Shown: one piece after another, positions 26,754 through 36,465 of the stretch | Numbering within the stretch: position 1 is the first letter of the stretch | Layout: each line of letters opens with the position of its first letter | Assembly (NCBI GenBank): GCA_036557285.1 | Contig: DATBHW010000064.1 | Coordinates: 1-64,000, forward strand | From: Ktedonobacterales bacterium | GTDB lineage: Bacteria > Chloroflexota > Ktedonobacteria > Ktedonobacterales > DATBGS01 | Reading direction: 5' to 3' | DNA length: 64,000 nucleotides | The notes under the pieces: generated by a model | Seen by the model: the letters and a program-made list of their open reading frames with translations, nothing else | Told to the model about the DNA's origin: nothing | Databases searched by the model: none | Made by a program: the position numbers and the translations under genes

Positions 26754-29558
26754 TTGACAGATAATTCGCCCGTTCATAGCCCCGTTCGTGCGCAATATTT
26801 GCAGATCAAGCACAAGTATCCTGATGCCATTCTCTTGTTTCGCATGGGGGATTTTTACGAACTTTTCGACGAAGATGCCCAGATCGCCTCACGCGAATTA
26901 GAGATTGTGCTGACCAGGCGTGACTTTGGACGGGGTGAGCGCGCCCCGATGGCTGGTGTGCCACACCAGGCGGTTGACGGCTATATTGCGCGGTTGGTGA
27001 ACAAAGGGTATCGTGTCGCGGTCTGCGAGCAAATGAGCGATCCCGCGCTTGCAAAGGGTCTGGTGGAGCGCGAGGTGGTGCGCATGGTGACGCCAGGCAC
27101 AGTAGTTGACCCGGCTATGCTGGCAGCCAAGCGCAATAACTTCCTGGCAGCCGCCGTCATTGGGAAGGGGGCTGCTGGTATTGCTTATGTGGATATTACG
27201 ACTGGCGAGTTTGCCACGACTCAACTGGCGGCGGCAGACCCGGAAGCGGCGTTGCAAGAAGAACTAGCGCGGATCGGGCCATCTGAATTACTCGTTGAGG
27301 CATCGGGCAGCCGCCAGCTAGCTCCGCTGCTGCATCGCTCGCGCCGCCGAGCGTATTCCAGGCAGGCATCCTGGGCCGGGAAAGATCACCACCAGGACGG
27401 CAGAGAGCCGCTGCCAGAAGAAGAGGGAGCTGACGATGGTTTGCCTCGCTGGGTTGAGCCGCTTCGGGAGGCTGTGCGTCACATTACACCTTCTGCTACG
27501 CGCTTTTTTCAGGAAGAGCAGGCCCGCGCGCGTTTACTGGCGCATTTTGCGGTTGCTTCGCTCGAAGGCTTTGGCTGCGCTCACCTCCCGTTGGCGATCT
27601 GCGCCGCCGGGGCGCTGCTCTCATACATTGAAGAGACCCAGCGCGGCGTGCTGGCTCATCTGACCGCGCTTGAGACCTACAGCACTTCAGGCTTTATGGT
27701 ATTGGACCCCCATACCAGGCGGAATCTGGAACTCTTTCATAGTGGGCGCGGAGGCGGCGAACAGGGGTCGCTGCTCTGGGTGTTGGATCAGACACAGACG
27801 CCGATGGGCGGGCGGCTGCTGCGCCGCTGGCTTAGTCAGCCGCTGTTGGAGGAAGGGGAACTGAACGCTCGCCTGGATGCGGTGGAGGCAGCAGCCCATG
27901 ACGCGCCGCTGCGCACACGCCTGGGCAGCTTTCTTGACCGCATTGGTGATCTGGAGCGCCTGGCAAATCGAGCAATTCAACGAATTGCTACGCCGCGCGA
28001 TCTGGCGAATCTTGCCGCTGGATTGCGGAGCGTTGCGGAGTTACAGACCGGCCTCGCGCTCTTTGATTCTTCCGGCAAGGCCACTATGATTCATGCATCA
28101 GAAGATAGCTCGCAAGGGCCATTATGCGCTCGCCTGGCGGCGCTTGATCCGGTTGCTGAAGCAGAAGCTCTGATTATGGCTGCGTTAGCGCCTGAGCCAC
28201 CAGCTAGTATGACCGAGGGTGGGCTGATTCGCGCGGGCTATCATGAAGAGTTGGATATGCTGCGATCAACTTCGCAGGATGCCCGGCAATGGATGGCTGA
28301 TCTGGAGCAGCGCGAGCGCGAGCGTACCGGCATTAGCAATCTGAAAGTCAGCTATAACAAGGTATTTGGCTATTATCTTGAAGTCACGAACTCCCAACTG
28401 GGCCGTGTGCCGCAAGATTATATCCGTAAGCAGACGCTGACGACGGGCGAGCGTTTTATTACGCCGGACCTGAAGGAATATGAGGCGCTGATCCTGAACG
28501 CGCAGGAGAAAAGCGCCAAACTGGAACAGGAACTGTTTATTCAGCTTCGGGCTGATCTTGCCATCCATCATGCCGAGCGTATCCTGAAGACGGCCCGATC
28601 ATTGGCGGAGTTGGATGTCTATCTGAGCCTGGCGAATGTGGCCGCGCGCTGGAATTACTGCCGCCCGCAGGTCAATACAGGGACGACTATTCATGTGGTG
28701 GCAGGCCGTCATCCAGTAGTTGAGCAAGCCCAGGCCGATACGCCATTTATCCCCAATGACGCCCACCTCTCTCAAGACGAGGCTCAGATTCTGCTGCTGA
28801 CTGGCCCCAATATGGCCGGAAAATCAACGTATCTGCGCCAGGTGGCGCTGATCGTATTGCTGGCGCAAATCGGCAGTTTTGTGCCAGCCGAGTCTGCGAA
28901 CATTGGGCTGGTTGATCGCATCTTTACGCGCATTGGCGCTCAGGATGATCTGGCGACGGGGCAAAGTACCTTTATGGTGGAGATGGTGGAGACGGCCAAT
29001 ATTCTGCACCACGCGACGCCGCGCAGCCTGGTGATTCTGGATGAGATTGGCCGGGGCACCAGCACCTATGATGGGCTGGCTATCGCTCGCGCGGTGATTG
29101 AGTATCTGCATAATAACCGGCGCTGTGGGGCGCGCACGCTTTTTGCCACGCACTATCACGAGCTTGTTGAGGTGGGCCGTCTCTTTCCAAGGGTATGCCC
29201 CTATACCATTGCCGTAACAGAGGAAGAGGGCCACATCGTCTTTTTGCGCAAGATTATCCCTGGCGGCGCTGATAAGAGCTATGGCATCCATGTGGCTCAA
29301 CTGGCCGGTATCCCTCGGCAGGTGATTCACCGCGCCGAAGAGATTTTGGACGAGTTGGAGCGTAAAGGCGAGGCGCGCTCCCGACGGCGCGCGATGAAAG
29401 AGATGGCGCTGCCTCCGGCGCTGCAATTGACGCTTTTTGCCAACGAGCCTGATCCGCTTGTTGAAGAATTAAAAACGCTGTCCGTTGATGAGATGACGCC
29501 GCTTGAGGCCATTGGAAAACTCTACGAGTTGCAGCAACGCGCGCGTCAGAATGGGTAA
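26754..29558 (+). CDS. mutS: DNA mismatch repair protein MutS
   Basis: About 934 residues. The mismatch-reading motif is FRMGDFYELF near the N-terminus, the ATPase P-loop is TGPNMAGKSTYLRQ, and Walker B plus the signature is DEIGRGTSTYDGLA. All MutS domains I-V are represented. It recognises mispairs and recruits MutL; no mutL is in the window. The start is not certain: the frame opens at TTG 26724, but TTG 26754 is better placed behind GGAGG at 26736-26740, though with a 13-base spacing. Residue count depends on this choice. An amidohydrolase gene follows by 23 bases. Confidence 0.95.
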   Translation: MTDNSPVHSPVRAQYLQIKHKYPDAILLFRMGDFYELFDEDAQIASRELEIVLTRRDFGRGERAPMAGVPHQAVDGYIARLVNKGYRVAVCEQMSDPALAKGLVEREVVRMVTPGTVVDPAMLAAKRNNFLAAAVIGKGAAGIAYVDITTGEFATTQLAAADPEAALQEELARIGPSELLVEASGSRQLAPLLHRSRRRAYSRQASWAGKDHHQDGREPLPEEEGADDGLPRWVEPLREAVRHITPSATRFFQEEQARARLLAHFAVASLEGFGCAHLPLAICAAGALLSYIEETQRGVLAHLTALETYSTSGFMVLDPHTRRNLELFHSGRGGGEQGSLLWVLDQTQTPMGGRLLRRWLSQPLLEEGELNARLDAVEAAAHDAPLRTRLGSFLDRIGDLERLANRAIQRIATPRDLANLAAGLRSVAELQTGLALFDSSGKATMIHASEDSSQGPLCARLAALDPVAEAEALIMAALAPEPPASMTEGGLIRAGYHEELDMLRSTSQDARQWMADLEQRERERTGISNLKVSYNKVFGYYLEVTNSQLGRVPQDYIRKQTLTTGERFITPDLKEYEALILNAQEKSAKLEQELFIQLRADLAIHHAERILKTARSLAELDVYLSLANVAARWNYCRPQVNTGTTIHVVAGRHPVVEQAQADTPFIPNDAHLSQDEAQILLLTGPNMAGKSTYLRQVALIVLLAQIGSFVPAESANIGLVDRIFTRIGAQDDLATGQSTFMVEMVETANILHHATPRSLVILDEIGRGTSTYDGLAIARAVIEYLHNNRRCGARTLFATHYHELVEVGRLFPRVCPYTIAVTEEEGHIVFLRKIIPGGADKSYGIHVAQLAGIPRQVIHRAEEILDELERKGEARSRRRAMKEMALPPALQLTLFANEPDPLVEELKTLSVDEMTPLEAIGKLYELQQRARQNG

Positions 29559-29581
29559 GAAGAAAGAAGGAAGTGTGAGTC

Positions 29582-31192
29582 ATGAGGCCGCTGCTTGTTT
29601 TAGTCAACGGTTCTATCTATACAATGGATGCGACGCAGCCCAGGGTGGAAGCCGTCGCGCTGGACCCGGATACGGGGAAGATTGCTGGCGTCGGTTCTAG
29701 CGAAGAGATGCGGCGGCTGGGAGGGCCATTAGCCGAACTCATTGACCTGCGCGGGCATACGGTGCTGCCAGGATTTATTGACGCGCATATCCACCTGCTT
29801 TCTTATAACCATCAGCTTCATGCTGTGAATCTGTTGGGGACACGAAGCGAACAAGAAGCTGCGACGCGAGTGCAGGCGCGCGCGGCGCTGGCCGCTAAGG
29901 GAACCTGGATCAACGGCGGGCAATGGGACAAAAACCTCTGGCCTGGGGGCAATTTTCCAACGCGGGCTACGCTCGATGCTGTCGCGCCAGATCATCCCGC
30001 TGCGCTTTGGAGCAAAGATGGGCATGTGCTGTGGGTGAACTCACGGGCATTGGCGCTGGCCGGGGTGACGCGCGAGACTCCCGACCCGGAAGGGGCGACG
30101 ATTGTGCGCGACGCCAGCGGCGAACCAACAGGCGTCCTGAAGGAATTTGGCGCGACGAGTCTGGTAGAGGGGATCATTCCTCCAGAGACGGACCTGGCAC
30201 CGGCGCTGCAAGAGACGATCAGGCTCCTCCAGCAGCGAGGGATTACCAGCGTTCATGATATTGAGGACCACCTGGCGGTGCAGCACTTCCAACAATTGCA
30301 TGCGCAGCACGCGCTGGGGGTGCGCGTGCTGTTTTTCTTCCCCAAAAAATCGCTTCAGGCGCTGGGGCGTCTTGGTTTGCAGGCTGGCTTTGGTGATGAC
30401 TGGCTGCGGCTGGGCGGGATCAAGATTTTTGCTGATGGTACGCTTGGTTCGCAGACGGCGGCTATGCTGGACCCGTTCGAGGGGACAGCAGAGAATCGCG
30501 GGATTCTGGCGGTTCCCCCGGATGAGATGAAAGCCATTGTGGACATGGCGGCGGGCAGCCGTTTGCATGTCGCTGTTCACGCGATTGGGGATCGGGCCTG
30601 TCGGGTGGCGCTGGATGGTATCGAACAGGCGAAAGAGCGGATAAAAGGAACTCCAGGAAGCGATATGGTGCGCTATCGCCTGGAGCATGTGCAGCTTATC
30701 GCGCCTGAAGATATTCAGCGTATGGCGCGGCTAGGGGTGGTTGCGTCGGTGCAGCCCTTCCATGCGGTCTCTGATCGAGATGTCGCCGAGCGTTACTGGG
30801 GATCGCGCTATCACCGCTCCTATGCTTATGGGACGCTTCAGCAAAGCGGCGTCTCGCTGGCCTTCGGTTCTGACGCGCCTGTGGAAACGACTGATCCACT
30901 GCGCATTCTTCACGCGGCGGTCATGCGCCGTGATGACCAGACGCCGGAGCGCGCGCCCTGGCTGCCTGAACAATCGCTGAGCGTTGCTCAGGCGCTCTGG
31001 AGCTATACGCTGGGAGCCGCCTATGCTGGCGGAGAAGAGAGCCGCAAAGGCTCGCTGGAGGTGGGCAAGCTGGCCGATCTGGTCGTGCTGGGCGCCGACC
31101 CCTTTGCTCTGCCTATCGGGGAATTGCCCCAGGCGCCGGTCGAGGCGACGCTGATTGGGGGGGCGGTCGTGTATGGAAGCCTCCCCGTGTAG
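29582..31192 (+). CDS. YtcJ-like metal-dependent amidohydrolase
   Basis: 536 residues of the amidohydrolase-3 type. The metal-binding strand is GFIDAHIHLLSYN, a further ligand region is VHAIGDRACRVAL, and the last Asp motif is AFGSDAPVETTDP. The N-terminal NGSIYTMDATQPRVEAVA strand builds the small beta-sandwich domain. Members hydrolyse amides or related bonds in various substrates; this one cannot be assigned. It lies 23 bases after mutS with GAAGGAAG before the ATG at 29582. A 35-bp inverted repeat begins 4 bases after its stop. Confidence 0.92.
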   Translation: MRPLLVLVNGSIYTMDATQPRVEAVALDPDTGKIAGVGSSEEMRRLGGPLAELIDLRGHTVLPGFIDAHIHLLSYNHQLHAVNLLGTRSEQEAATRVQARAALAAKGTWINGGQWDKNLWPGGNFPTRATLDAVAPDHPAALWSKDGHVLWVNSRALALAGVTRETPDPEGATIVRDASGEPTGVLKEFGATSLVEGIIPPETDLAPALQETIRLLQQRGITSVHDIEDHLAVQHFQQLHAQHALGVRVLFFFPKKSLQALGRLGLQAGFGDDWLRLGGIKIFADGTLGSQTAAMLDPFEGTAENRGILAVPPDEMKAIVDMAAGSRLHVAVHAIGDRACRVALDGIEQAKERIKGTPGSDMVRYRLEHVQLIAPEDIQRMARLGVVASVQPFHAVSDRDVAERYWGSRYHRSYAYGTLQQSGVSLAFGSDAPVETTDPLRILHAAVMRRDDQTPERAPWLPEQSLSVAQALWSYTLGAAYAGGEESRKGSLEVGKLADLVVLGADPFALPIGELPQAPVEATLIGGAVVYGSLPV

Positions 31193-31195
31193 GGA

Positions 31196-31394
31196 GGAAA
31201 GATGCAATTCTGGCAATTCCAGCAATGCTCTTCATGTATAAGAAGAGCATATCATTCATATATTTAAGAAGGGCAATAATGAAGAAGAGAAGTATGATCC
31301 CTCTTCTGAAGATGATGCAATTCTCCGAGGGCTGCCAGGCACAGAGCGGCATCACCTATGAGAATTGCTGGAATTGCCAGAATTGCATCTTTCC
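31196..31394. repeat. 199-bp element bounded by a 35-bp inverted repeat
   Basis: Arms at 31196-31230 and 31360-31394 match at 34 of 35 positions and are separated by 129 AT-rich bases. Each arm holds three GCAATTC-like units at 9-base spacing. An inner 7-bp hairpin GCTCTTC/GAAGAGC (31227-31248) and a third copy of GATGCAATTCTC (31314-31325) lie inside. It sits between convergent genes, so it could be a MITE-like insertion or a two-way terminator. No target duplication was recognised. Confidence 0.8.
31202..31267 (+). CDS. 21-codon frame in the inverted-repeat element
   Basis: ATG at 31202 follows GGGAGGAAAG, a good ribosome-binding site just after the amidohydrolase stop. The peptide starts MQFWQFQQCSSC and ends in an Arg/Tyr-rich tail. 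The coding part is mostly the left repeat arm, so the frame may be a by-product of the repeat. No family is recognised. Confidence 0.25.
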   Translation: MQFWQFQQCSSCIRRAYHSYI

Positions 31395-31434
31395 CGCTCC
31401 AGCAGGCTCAATCAGATGCGGTATCATGCTGTGA
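31279..31434 (+). CDS. 51-codon cysteine-rich frame across the inverted-repeat element
   Basis: ATG at 31279 has AGAAGGG 5 bases upstream and begins MKKRSMIPLL. The right repeat arm encodes NCWNCQNCIF, a run of three closely spaced cysteines. The end overlaps the 3' end of the M48 gene on the other strand. It could be a small metal-binding peptide, but the repeat origin makes chance likely. Confidence 0.25.
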   Translation: MKKRSMIPLLKMMQFSEGCQAQSGITYENCWNCQNCIFPAPAGSIRCGIML

Positions 31435-32613
31435 TTTGAACCGTTCGGCGTGCTGGAGGCGTTTGCTGATGGCAGGATGGTCGTAAAGCAGAAACTCGAT
31501 GATGGGGCCAGGGTCCAGCTCGGCAAGGTTCTGGTTGGCAAGCCGCGTCATCGCATTGGTAAAGGCGTCTGGCTTGCGGGTTGCCTGAAGCGCGTACTCG
31601 TCTGCTTGATACTCAACCAGGCGGCTAAGGCCATTTGACAGGGGCATTGTGACCAGGCCGAAGAGTCCCAACGCGATGCCTAGCAGCGGCATCGTGGCGA
31701 CATCGGTCAGCGCCGGGTAGAAATGGGCGCTCTCTACCGCCCAATGCAACCCAAGATTGACCAGATAGAGGCCACCGAGGGTAAGGATGGTCTGGGTGAT
31801 GATGAGCTTCCAGAGGTCGCGGTGAACATGATGCCCTAGCTCGTGCGCCAGAACGACCTCGATCTCGTCGGGCGGGTAAGCGCCCAGGAGGGTATCACCC
31901 AGGACGATCCGGCGTGTATTTCCCATACCCATGAGCGCCGCGTTCGCTGTTGATGTTTTACGGCTCATGTTCATAGTGAAGACACCCCGCACGCGCGTGT
32001 TTGCCCGTTCCGCCAGCGCCAGCAGCCGATGGGTTAGTTCCTCATCTTGCAATGGGGTGAGCTTGTAGAATAGGGGCAAGATGAGGACGGGCGCCAGATT
32101 GGCAAGCACGACTGAGAAGAGCAGCAGGGCGATTGCTGCCCAGAGCCACCAGAGCGTGGGCTGCACCGCCAGCAGAAGATAGATGAGGACAACGGCTACG
32201 ACCTCAAAGATCAAGCCCAGGAGCAGACCTTTGGCCTGATCGCCCAGCCAGCTTGCCAGCGATTGATGCGAGAGTTGATAGCGATGAGGGAGTACAAAGC
32301 CGCTGTAATAGGAGAGAGGCGCGTCCAATATCTGGTACGCGATGAGCAAGATACAGAAATAGAGGCTAATCTGAAGGGGCGCCCAGTGAGCGATTGGCTG
32401 CCAGGCGCCTGTTCCTGCCAGCGCATCACGCAAGCCAGTGGAAAGCCCTGTGCCAAGTAGGATAAGCAAGAAGATGGCGGCCAGGCCCAGATCGACGAGA
32501 AGAAGCTGACGCCGCAGACGGGCGTATTCGCGGGCGCGCTGCTGGCGCTCCGGGTTGATTTCGGCTGGGAAAGGCGGCGCCTCTGGCACTATCGAAGGTT
32601 CGCTTGCGCCCAT
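31408..32613 (-). CDS. M48-family membrane metallopeptidase (Ste24-like)
   Basis: 401 residues with several N-terminal membrane helices (about residues 38-185). The zinc motif is HELGH at 257-261 (LAHELGHHVH), and the Glu ligand is in EYQADEYAL. The loop SRKTSTANAALMGMGNTRRI precedes it, as in Ste24/CAAX prenyl protease 1 homologues. It is presumably a membrane quality-control protease. The ATG at 32613 follows AAAGGAG at a 7-base spacing. It is the third gene of the leftward MurF-Alr, kinase, M48 row, 118 bases after the kinase. Confidence 0.93.
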   Translation of the reverse strand: MGASEPSIVPEAPPFPAEINPERQQRAREYARLRRQLLLVDLGLAAIFLLILLGTGLSTGLRDALAGTGAWQPIAHWAPLQISLYFCILLIAYQILDAPLSYYSGFVLPHRYQLSHQSLASWLGDQAKGLLLGLIFEVVAVVLIYLLLAVQPTLWWLWAAIALLLFSVVLANLAPVLILPLFYKLTPLQDEELTHRLLALAERANTRVRGVFTMNMSRKTSTANAALMGMGNTRRIVLGDTLLGAYPPDEIEVVLAHELGHHVHRDLWKLIITQTILTLGGLYLVNLGLHWAVESAHFYPALTDVATMPLLGIALGLFGLVTMPLSNGLSRLVEYQADEYALQATRKPDAFTNAMTRLANQNLAELDPGPIIEFLLYDHPAISKRLQHAERFKSQHDTASD

Positions 32614-32731
32614 AAGCTGGCTCCTTTTCTATTTGAGGAAGCAATGCTCAAAGGATTGCCTTCAGAGACAGGCTCCTGTGTAAAAGTGTAGCAGATGTGC
32701 TGGCACTCATCAAGCGAGATAGCCTGGCAGA

Positions 32732-33664
32732 TTAGTGGTGTGCTGGCGCCAGCTTTTTCCTGAAGAGGCCAGCAGGTGTATCACGAGGGACGATGACGGT
32801 GAGCATCTGAGGGGCCACTCGAAAGACGGTGGGCAGCGTACCAGCCGGTTCACCATCAACCTCAATGGGTATGGGAACAGGCGAATCAATAGTCAATGTT
32901 CGGAAGCGTTCATAACTGACGCGCGCCCCCAGCGGGTAACGTTTGCGGAAGGCGTTCAAGACGACCCGCAGCCGACCCAAAAGCCCCTGTCGGCGAACGA
33001 TGCACATATCGAGCATGCCATCATCTCCATATGCCTGGTTGGTGAAGGTCATTAACCCGCCATAGAGGCGTGTATTGCCAATGATGATGAGACTGGCGCG
33101 CGTGCGAAAGCTGCGCCCGTCTACGCGCAGCCGCATGTGAAAGTCCAACGGCCCAAGCCCAACCACCGCGCCCGCGATGATATAGCTGAACAGCCCCAAC
33201 CGCTTGAGAAAATGGTGTTCAATCATGCTGGTGATCTTGCCATCGGCGCCGATGCCTGCGAACAACAGGAAATAGCGCCCGTTGGCGGTACCCAGGTCCA
33301 TTCGGCGCTGCTCGCCATCAATCAGAACCTGAAGCGCCCCCGGAAGATTCAAGGGAATGCCCACCTCGCGCGCCCAGACATTCATGGTACCCATCGGTAG
33401 CACTCCCAAAGCAACATCGGTGCCTGCCAACCCTTGAATGATCTCGTTGAGCGTTCCATCCCCTCCAGCGGAGATTACTATATCAACGCCCGCTGCGACG
33501 GCTTGAGACGCGAGCCTATGCCCGCTGCCAGGCCCATCTGTCTGGCATAGCTCGATACGCCAGCCCTGCTGCTGCAACTTTTTCCGTACCTGATTAAGCA
33601 ACCGCTTTTCGTCCTGACTGTGGCCGCCACCGCTGTGGATGTTGGCAATAATTCGGGCGTACAT
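32732..33664 (-). CDS. Diacylglycerol kinase-like lipid kinase (YegS/DagK family)
   Basis: 310 residues. The catalytic domain opens with ARIIANIHSGGG and carries GGDGTLNEIIQGL at 67-79, the nucleotide-binding signature, then PMGTMNVWAREV, where most family members have PxGTxNDFAR. The C-terminal beta domain starts near residue 150. It is expected to phosphorylate diacylglycerol or a related lipid and recycle it into phospholipid synthesis. It lies 11 bases after the MurF-Alr gene, consistent with envelope metabolism. Confidence 0.9.
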   Translation of the reverse strand: MYARIIANIHSGGGHSQDEKRLLNQVRKKLQQQGWRIELCQTDGPGSGHRLASQAVAAGVDIVISAGGDGTLNEIIQGLAGTDVALGVLPMGTMNVWAREVGIPLNLPGALQVLIDGEQRRMDLGTANGRYFLLFAGIGADGKITSMIEHHFLKRLGLFSYIIAGAVVGLGPLDFHMRLRVDGRSFRTRASLIIIGNTRLYGGLMTFTNQAYGDDGMLDMCIVRRQGLLGRLRVVLNAFRKRYPLGARVSYERFRTLTIDSPVPIPIEVDGEPAGTLPTVFRVAPQMLTVIVPRDTPAGLFRKKLAPAHH

Positions 33665-33675
33665 CCTCTCACATC

Positions 33676-36345
33676 CTAATTGACTCTGGGAACACGGGCG
33701 AGAATCTCCGAGACCACTTCGTAGTTAATCGTACCTAGCCGCGCGGCGACGGCTTCGGCTGTTAGCGTCTGCTCTCCTTGCTGCCCAATCAGGACTACTT
33801 CGTCGCCGGTAGTCACGCCGGGAATGTCGCTGACATCAATCATAGACTGGTCCATACAGACGCGCCCAATTACCGGGGCGCGCTTGCCTCGAACCAATAC
33901 TTCGCCCCAGTGTGACGGCGCTCGCCGGAAACCATCGGCGTAGCCTACTGGAATGACAGCGATACGCATCTCGGTGGGCGTCACAAAGGTACAGCCATAG
34001 CTGATACATTCGCCAGCAGGAATATCCTTGACCTGCGCAATTTGCGTCTTGAAACTGAGCGCAGGTTGGAATCCTTCGGAGAGACGTACCTCATCAGATG
34101 GGTGCAGCCCATAGAGTGCTGTGCCTACACGGACCATGCCAAAGTGCGTCTCTGGCAGAGTGAGCGTTGCCGCGCTGTTGGCCGCATGTATTACCGGAGG
34201 CCGCAGCCCGGCTTCTTCTAACGCTGCTAATACCTGGCTGAAGCGCGCTAACTGGAGGCGGCAGTGTGTTTGATCGGCGCTGTCGGCGCAGGCAAAATGA
34301 GTAAAGATGCCCTCCAACGTTATTCCCGGCAGGTTGTGCGCCTCAGCGGCTACGCGCAAAATGCTCTGTTGGTCCTCAGCGCGCATGCCCAAACGTCCCA
34401 TGCCGCTGTCAATCTTGAGATGCGCATAGGCTTCTGTTCCGAGCGATTGGGCGGCTTGCGACAGAGCCTGGACCCCTTCCAGCGAATAGATGGTCGCAGT
34501 GACACCGAGCCGCACTGCCTCGCGCATTTGCCAGGGAGGCAGATAGCCAAAGATCAAGATTGGAGCGGTAATGCCAGCCTGCCGCAAGGGCGCTGCTTCG
34601 CTGAGGGTGGCAACTCCAAGACGCGATGCCCCATTATGCAGCACAGTTTGTGCCACGTGCAGCGCGCCATGTCCGTAAGCGTCGGCTTTCAGGCTTGCCA
34701 GGAGTTCAACGCCGGGGCCGATCAAGCGTTTTATCTGTTGGCAGTTTGCGCCGATGGCGCTCAGATCAATCTCAACCCAGGTTGGGCGGTCAGGGCGCAT
34801 CCTGATGATCTGTTTCCAGGCCAGCGTCTGACGGTCCAGTTTATGGGCCGCTTCTTCCGGTTGAGCTAACAACCGCTCTGTCACGCGCTCCATGCGCATC
34901 TCTTCTGAACCTTTGATGAGTACGATAGCCTGATTTTCTGCTTCGGCCAGTTCCTCCAGACGCTTTCTGACCACCTGGGCGGCATCTTCGGCACTGTATG
35001 TCACATCAATGGCGTCAGAGGCCATGCCATTCTGGCGCGCCTCCTGGGCGATGAGCGCAGCGCGTGTGCCTTGTGTAATCAGGCGATCTGCTACCTGGGC
35101 TACCTGTGTGCCAATGCGCTGATGCGCCGCCATCTCATAGTTTCCCAGGCGAAACATATCACCTAAAACGGCAATGCTGGAGCCGCGTGGATAGAGATTT
35201 TTGAGGTCGCCCAGGGTCTGAATGGCGGCTTCGACAGCGGCTGGAGCCGCGTTGTGGGTATCGTCCAACAAGAGGCTTTCATCAATACCGGCCAGCAAGC
35301 GTGACCTGCCAGGGAGCGGCGCGAAATCTTCCAGCAGTTCTGCTGCGGCGTGGGGATCGATACCAAGGGCGAACGCTGTTGTGATGGCTGCCAGAATACT
35401 TTCTACCCAATGCGTGCCGGTGAGTCTCCTGAATCTATAGGTGCGCGGGGGCTGCTGTGTTTCTTTGTACTGCCGAGCAGTTGGCAGCGGGCGAAAAGCA
35501 AACGTTGCCTCCAGGCCGTCTCGTAGTTGCCTGGCTCCCAGGCAGAGGGCATGGAGACGTGCATCCCGCGCGGCACTGCGACTGAACAGCAGGGGCGTGG
35601 CCTGGGTTTCTGCCGACATGGCGAGGGTATAGGGATTGGCCTCGTTGAGGATGGCGAAACCATCAGGCGGGAGATTGCGAGGAAGCGTCGCCAGTTCCTG
35701 GGCATAGTGTTCGATGCTTCCAAAATATTGAAGCTGCGTGTGGCTCACATGAGGGACAACGCCGATAGACGGCTGGATAAGCTCGCACAGGGCGGCGATC
35801 TCTCCGAGATGATCGCAGCCTAGTTCGAGGACCGCTATCTGGTGGCGCGGCTCCAGACGGCCTAGCGATAACGGCAATCCGAGCGAGTCATTATAATTGC
35901 GCCAGCTCTTGAAGGTGGGGAAGAACGGTTGCAGAATGGCGGCGATGGCTTCTTTTGTGGTTGTTTTTGCGACGCTGCCAGTCACAGCAATAACGCGCGG
36001 ACGCCACTGGCGAAGGATGCCATGCGCATAGGCACGCAGGGCAGCGCGGCTATCTTTGACCAGGATGAGCGCGACGCCTTGCTGTTGCATACGATCAGCG
36101 ATATGTGTATGGAGGGTTTCGTAGCCACGAAATCGCTCGAACTCAGCAACGACACCCGCTGCGCCCTGTTGAATGGCCTCTTCGATGAAGTCGTGTCCGT
36201 CGCGGTGTTCCCCACGGACAGCGATAAATAACTCACCAGGGGCTATCTGCCTGGAGTCATGGGCAAATGCAGGAAACTCAGCGGTTCGCCCAGGAAATCG
36301 CAGCGTCGCGCTGGTCATTTCTAACAGGTCATGTAGATAGATCAT
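33676..36345 (-). CDS. Bifunctional MurF-alanine racemase fusion
   Basis: 889 residues. The first 510 or so are MurF, which adds D-Ala-D-Ala to UDP-MurNAc-tripeptide. The rest is alanine racemase, with the PLP-lysine motif LKADAYGHG and the catalytic Tyr region ISYGCTF, so D-Ala supply and D-Ala-D-Ala ligation sit in one chain. MurF/Alr fusions are known in Bacteroidetes. The MurF ATP loop reads TGSVAKTTTKE (residues 122-132) instead of the usual TGSNGKTTTK: Asn and Gly are replaced, which may weaken or change its ATP use. It opens the leftward row with the diacylglycerol kinase-like gene. Confidence 0.93.
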   Translation of the reverse strand: MIYLHDLLEMTSATLRFPGRTAEFPAFAHDSRQIAPGELFIAVRGEHRDGHDFIEEAIQQGAAGVVAEFERFRGYETLHTHIADRMQQQGVALILVKDSRAALRAYAHGILRQWRPRVIAVTGSVAKTTTKEAIAAILQPFFPTFKSWRNYNDSLGLPLSLGRLEPRHQIAVLELGCDHLGEIAALCELIQPSIGVVPHVSHTQLQYFGSIEHYAQELATLPRNLPPDGFAILNEANPYTLAMSAETQATPLLFSRSAARDARLHALCLGARQLRDGLEATFAFRPLPTARQYKETQQPPRTYRFRRLTGTHWVESILAAITTAFALGIDPHAAAELLEDFAPLPGRSRLLAGIDESLLLDDTHNAAPAAVEAAIQTLGDLKNLYPRGSSIAVLGDMFRLGNYEMAAHQRIGTQVAQVADRLITQGTRAALIAQEARQNGMASDAIDVTYSAEDAAQVVRKRLEELAEAENQAIVLIKGSEEMRMERVTERLLAQPEEAAHKLDRQTLAWKQIIRMRPDRPTWVEIDLSAIGANCQQIKRLIGPGVELLASLKADAYGHGALHVAQTVLHNGASRLGVATLSEAAPLRQAGITAPILIFGYLPPWQMREAVRLGVTATIYSLEGVQALSQAAQSLGTEAYAHLKIDSGMGRLGMRAEDQQSILRVAAEAHNLPGITLEGIFTHFACADSADQTHCRLQLARFSQVLAALEEAGLRPPVIHAANSAATLTLPETHFGMVRVGTALYGLHPSDEVRLSEGFQPALSFKTQIAQVKDIPAGECISYGCTFVTPTEMRIAVIPVGYADGFRRAPSHWGEVLVRGKRAPVIGRVCMDQSMIDVSDIPGVTTGDEVVLIGQQGEQTLTAEAVAARLGTINYEVVSEILARVPRVN

Positions 36346-36465
36346 TTTATGAACCCAGTCCCATACGATAGGTTAAGAGGCTAAAGCTAGTTTTGATACG
36401 CCAAGAGACTGGCATATTTTACCTGCATACGTTCTTGCCTGTCAATGTGCCTGGCTGGATGATTG

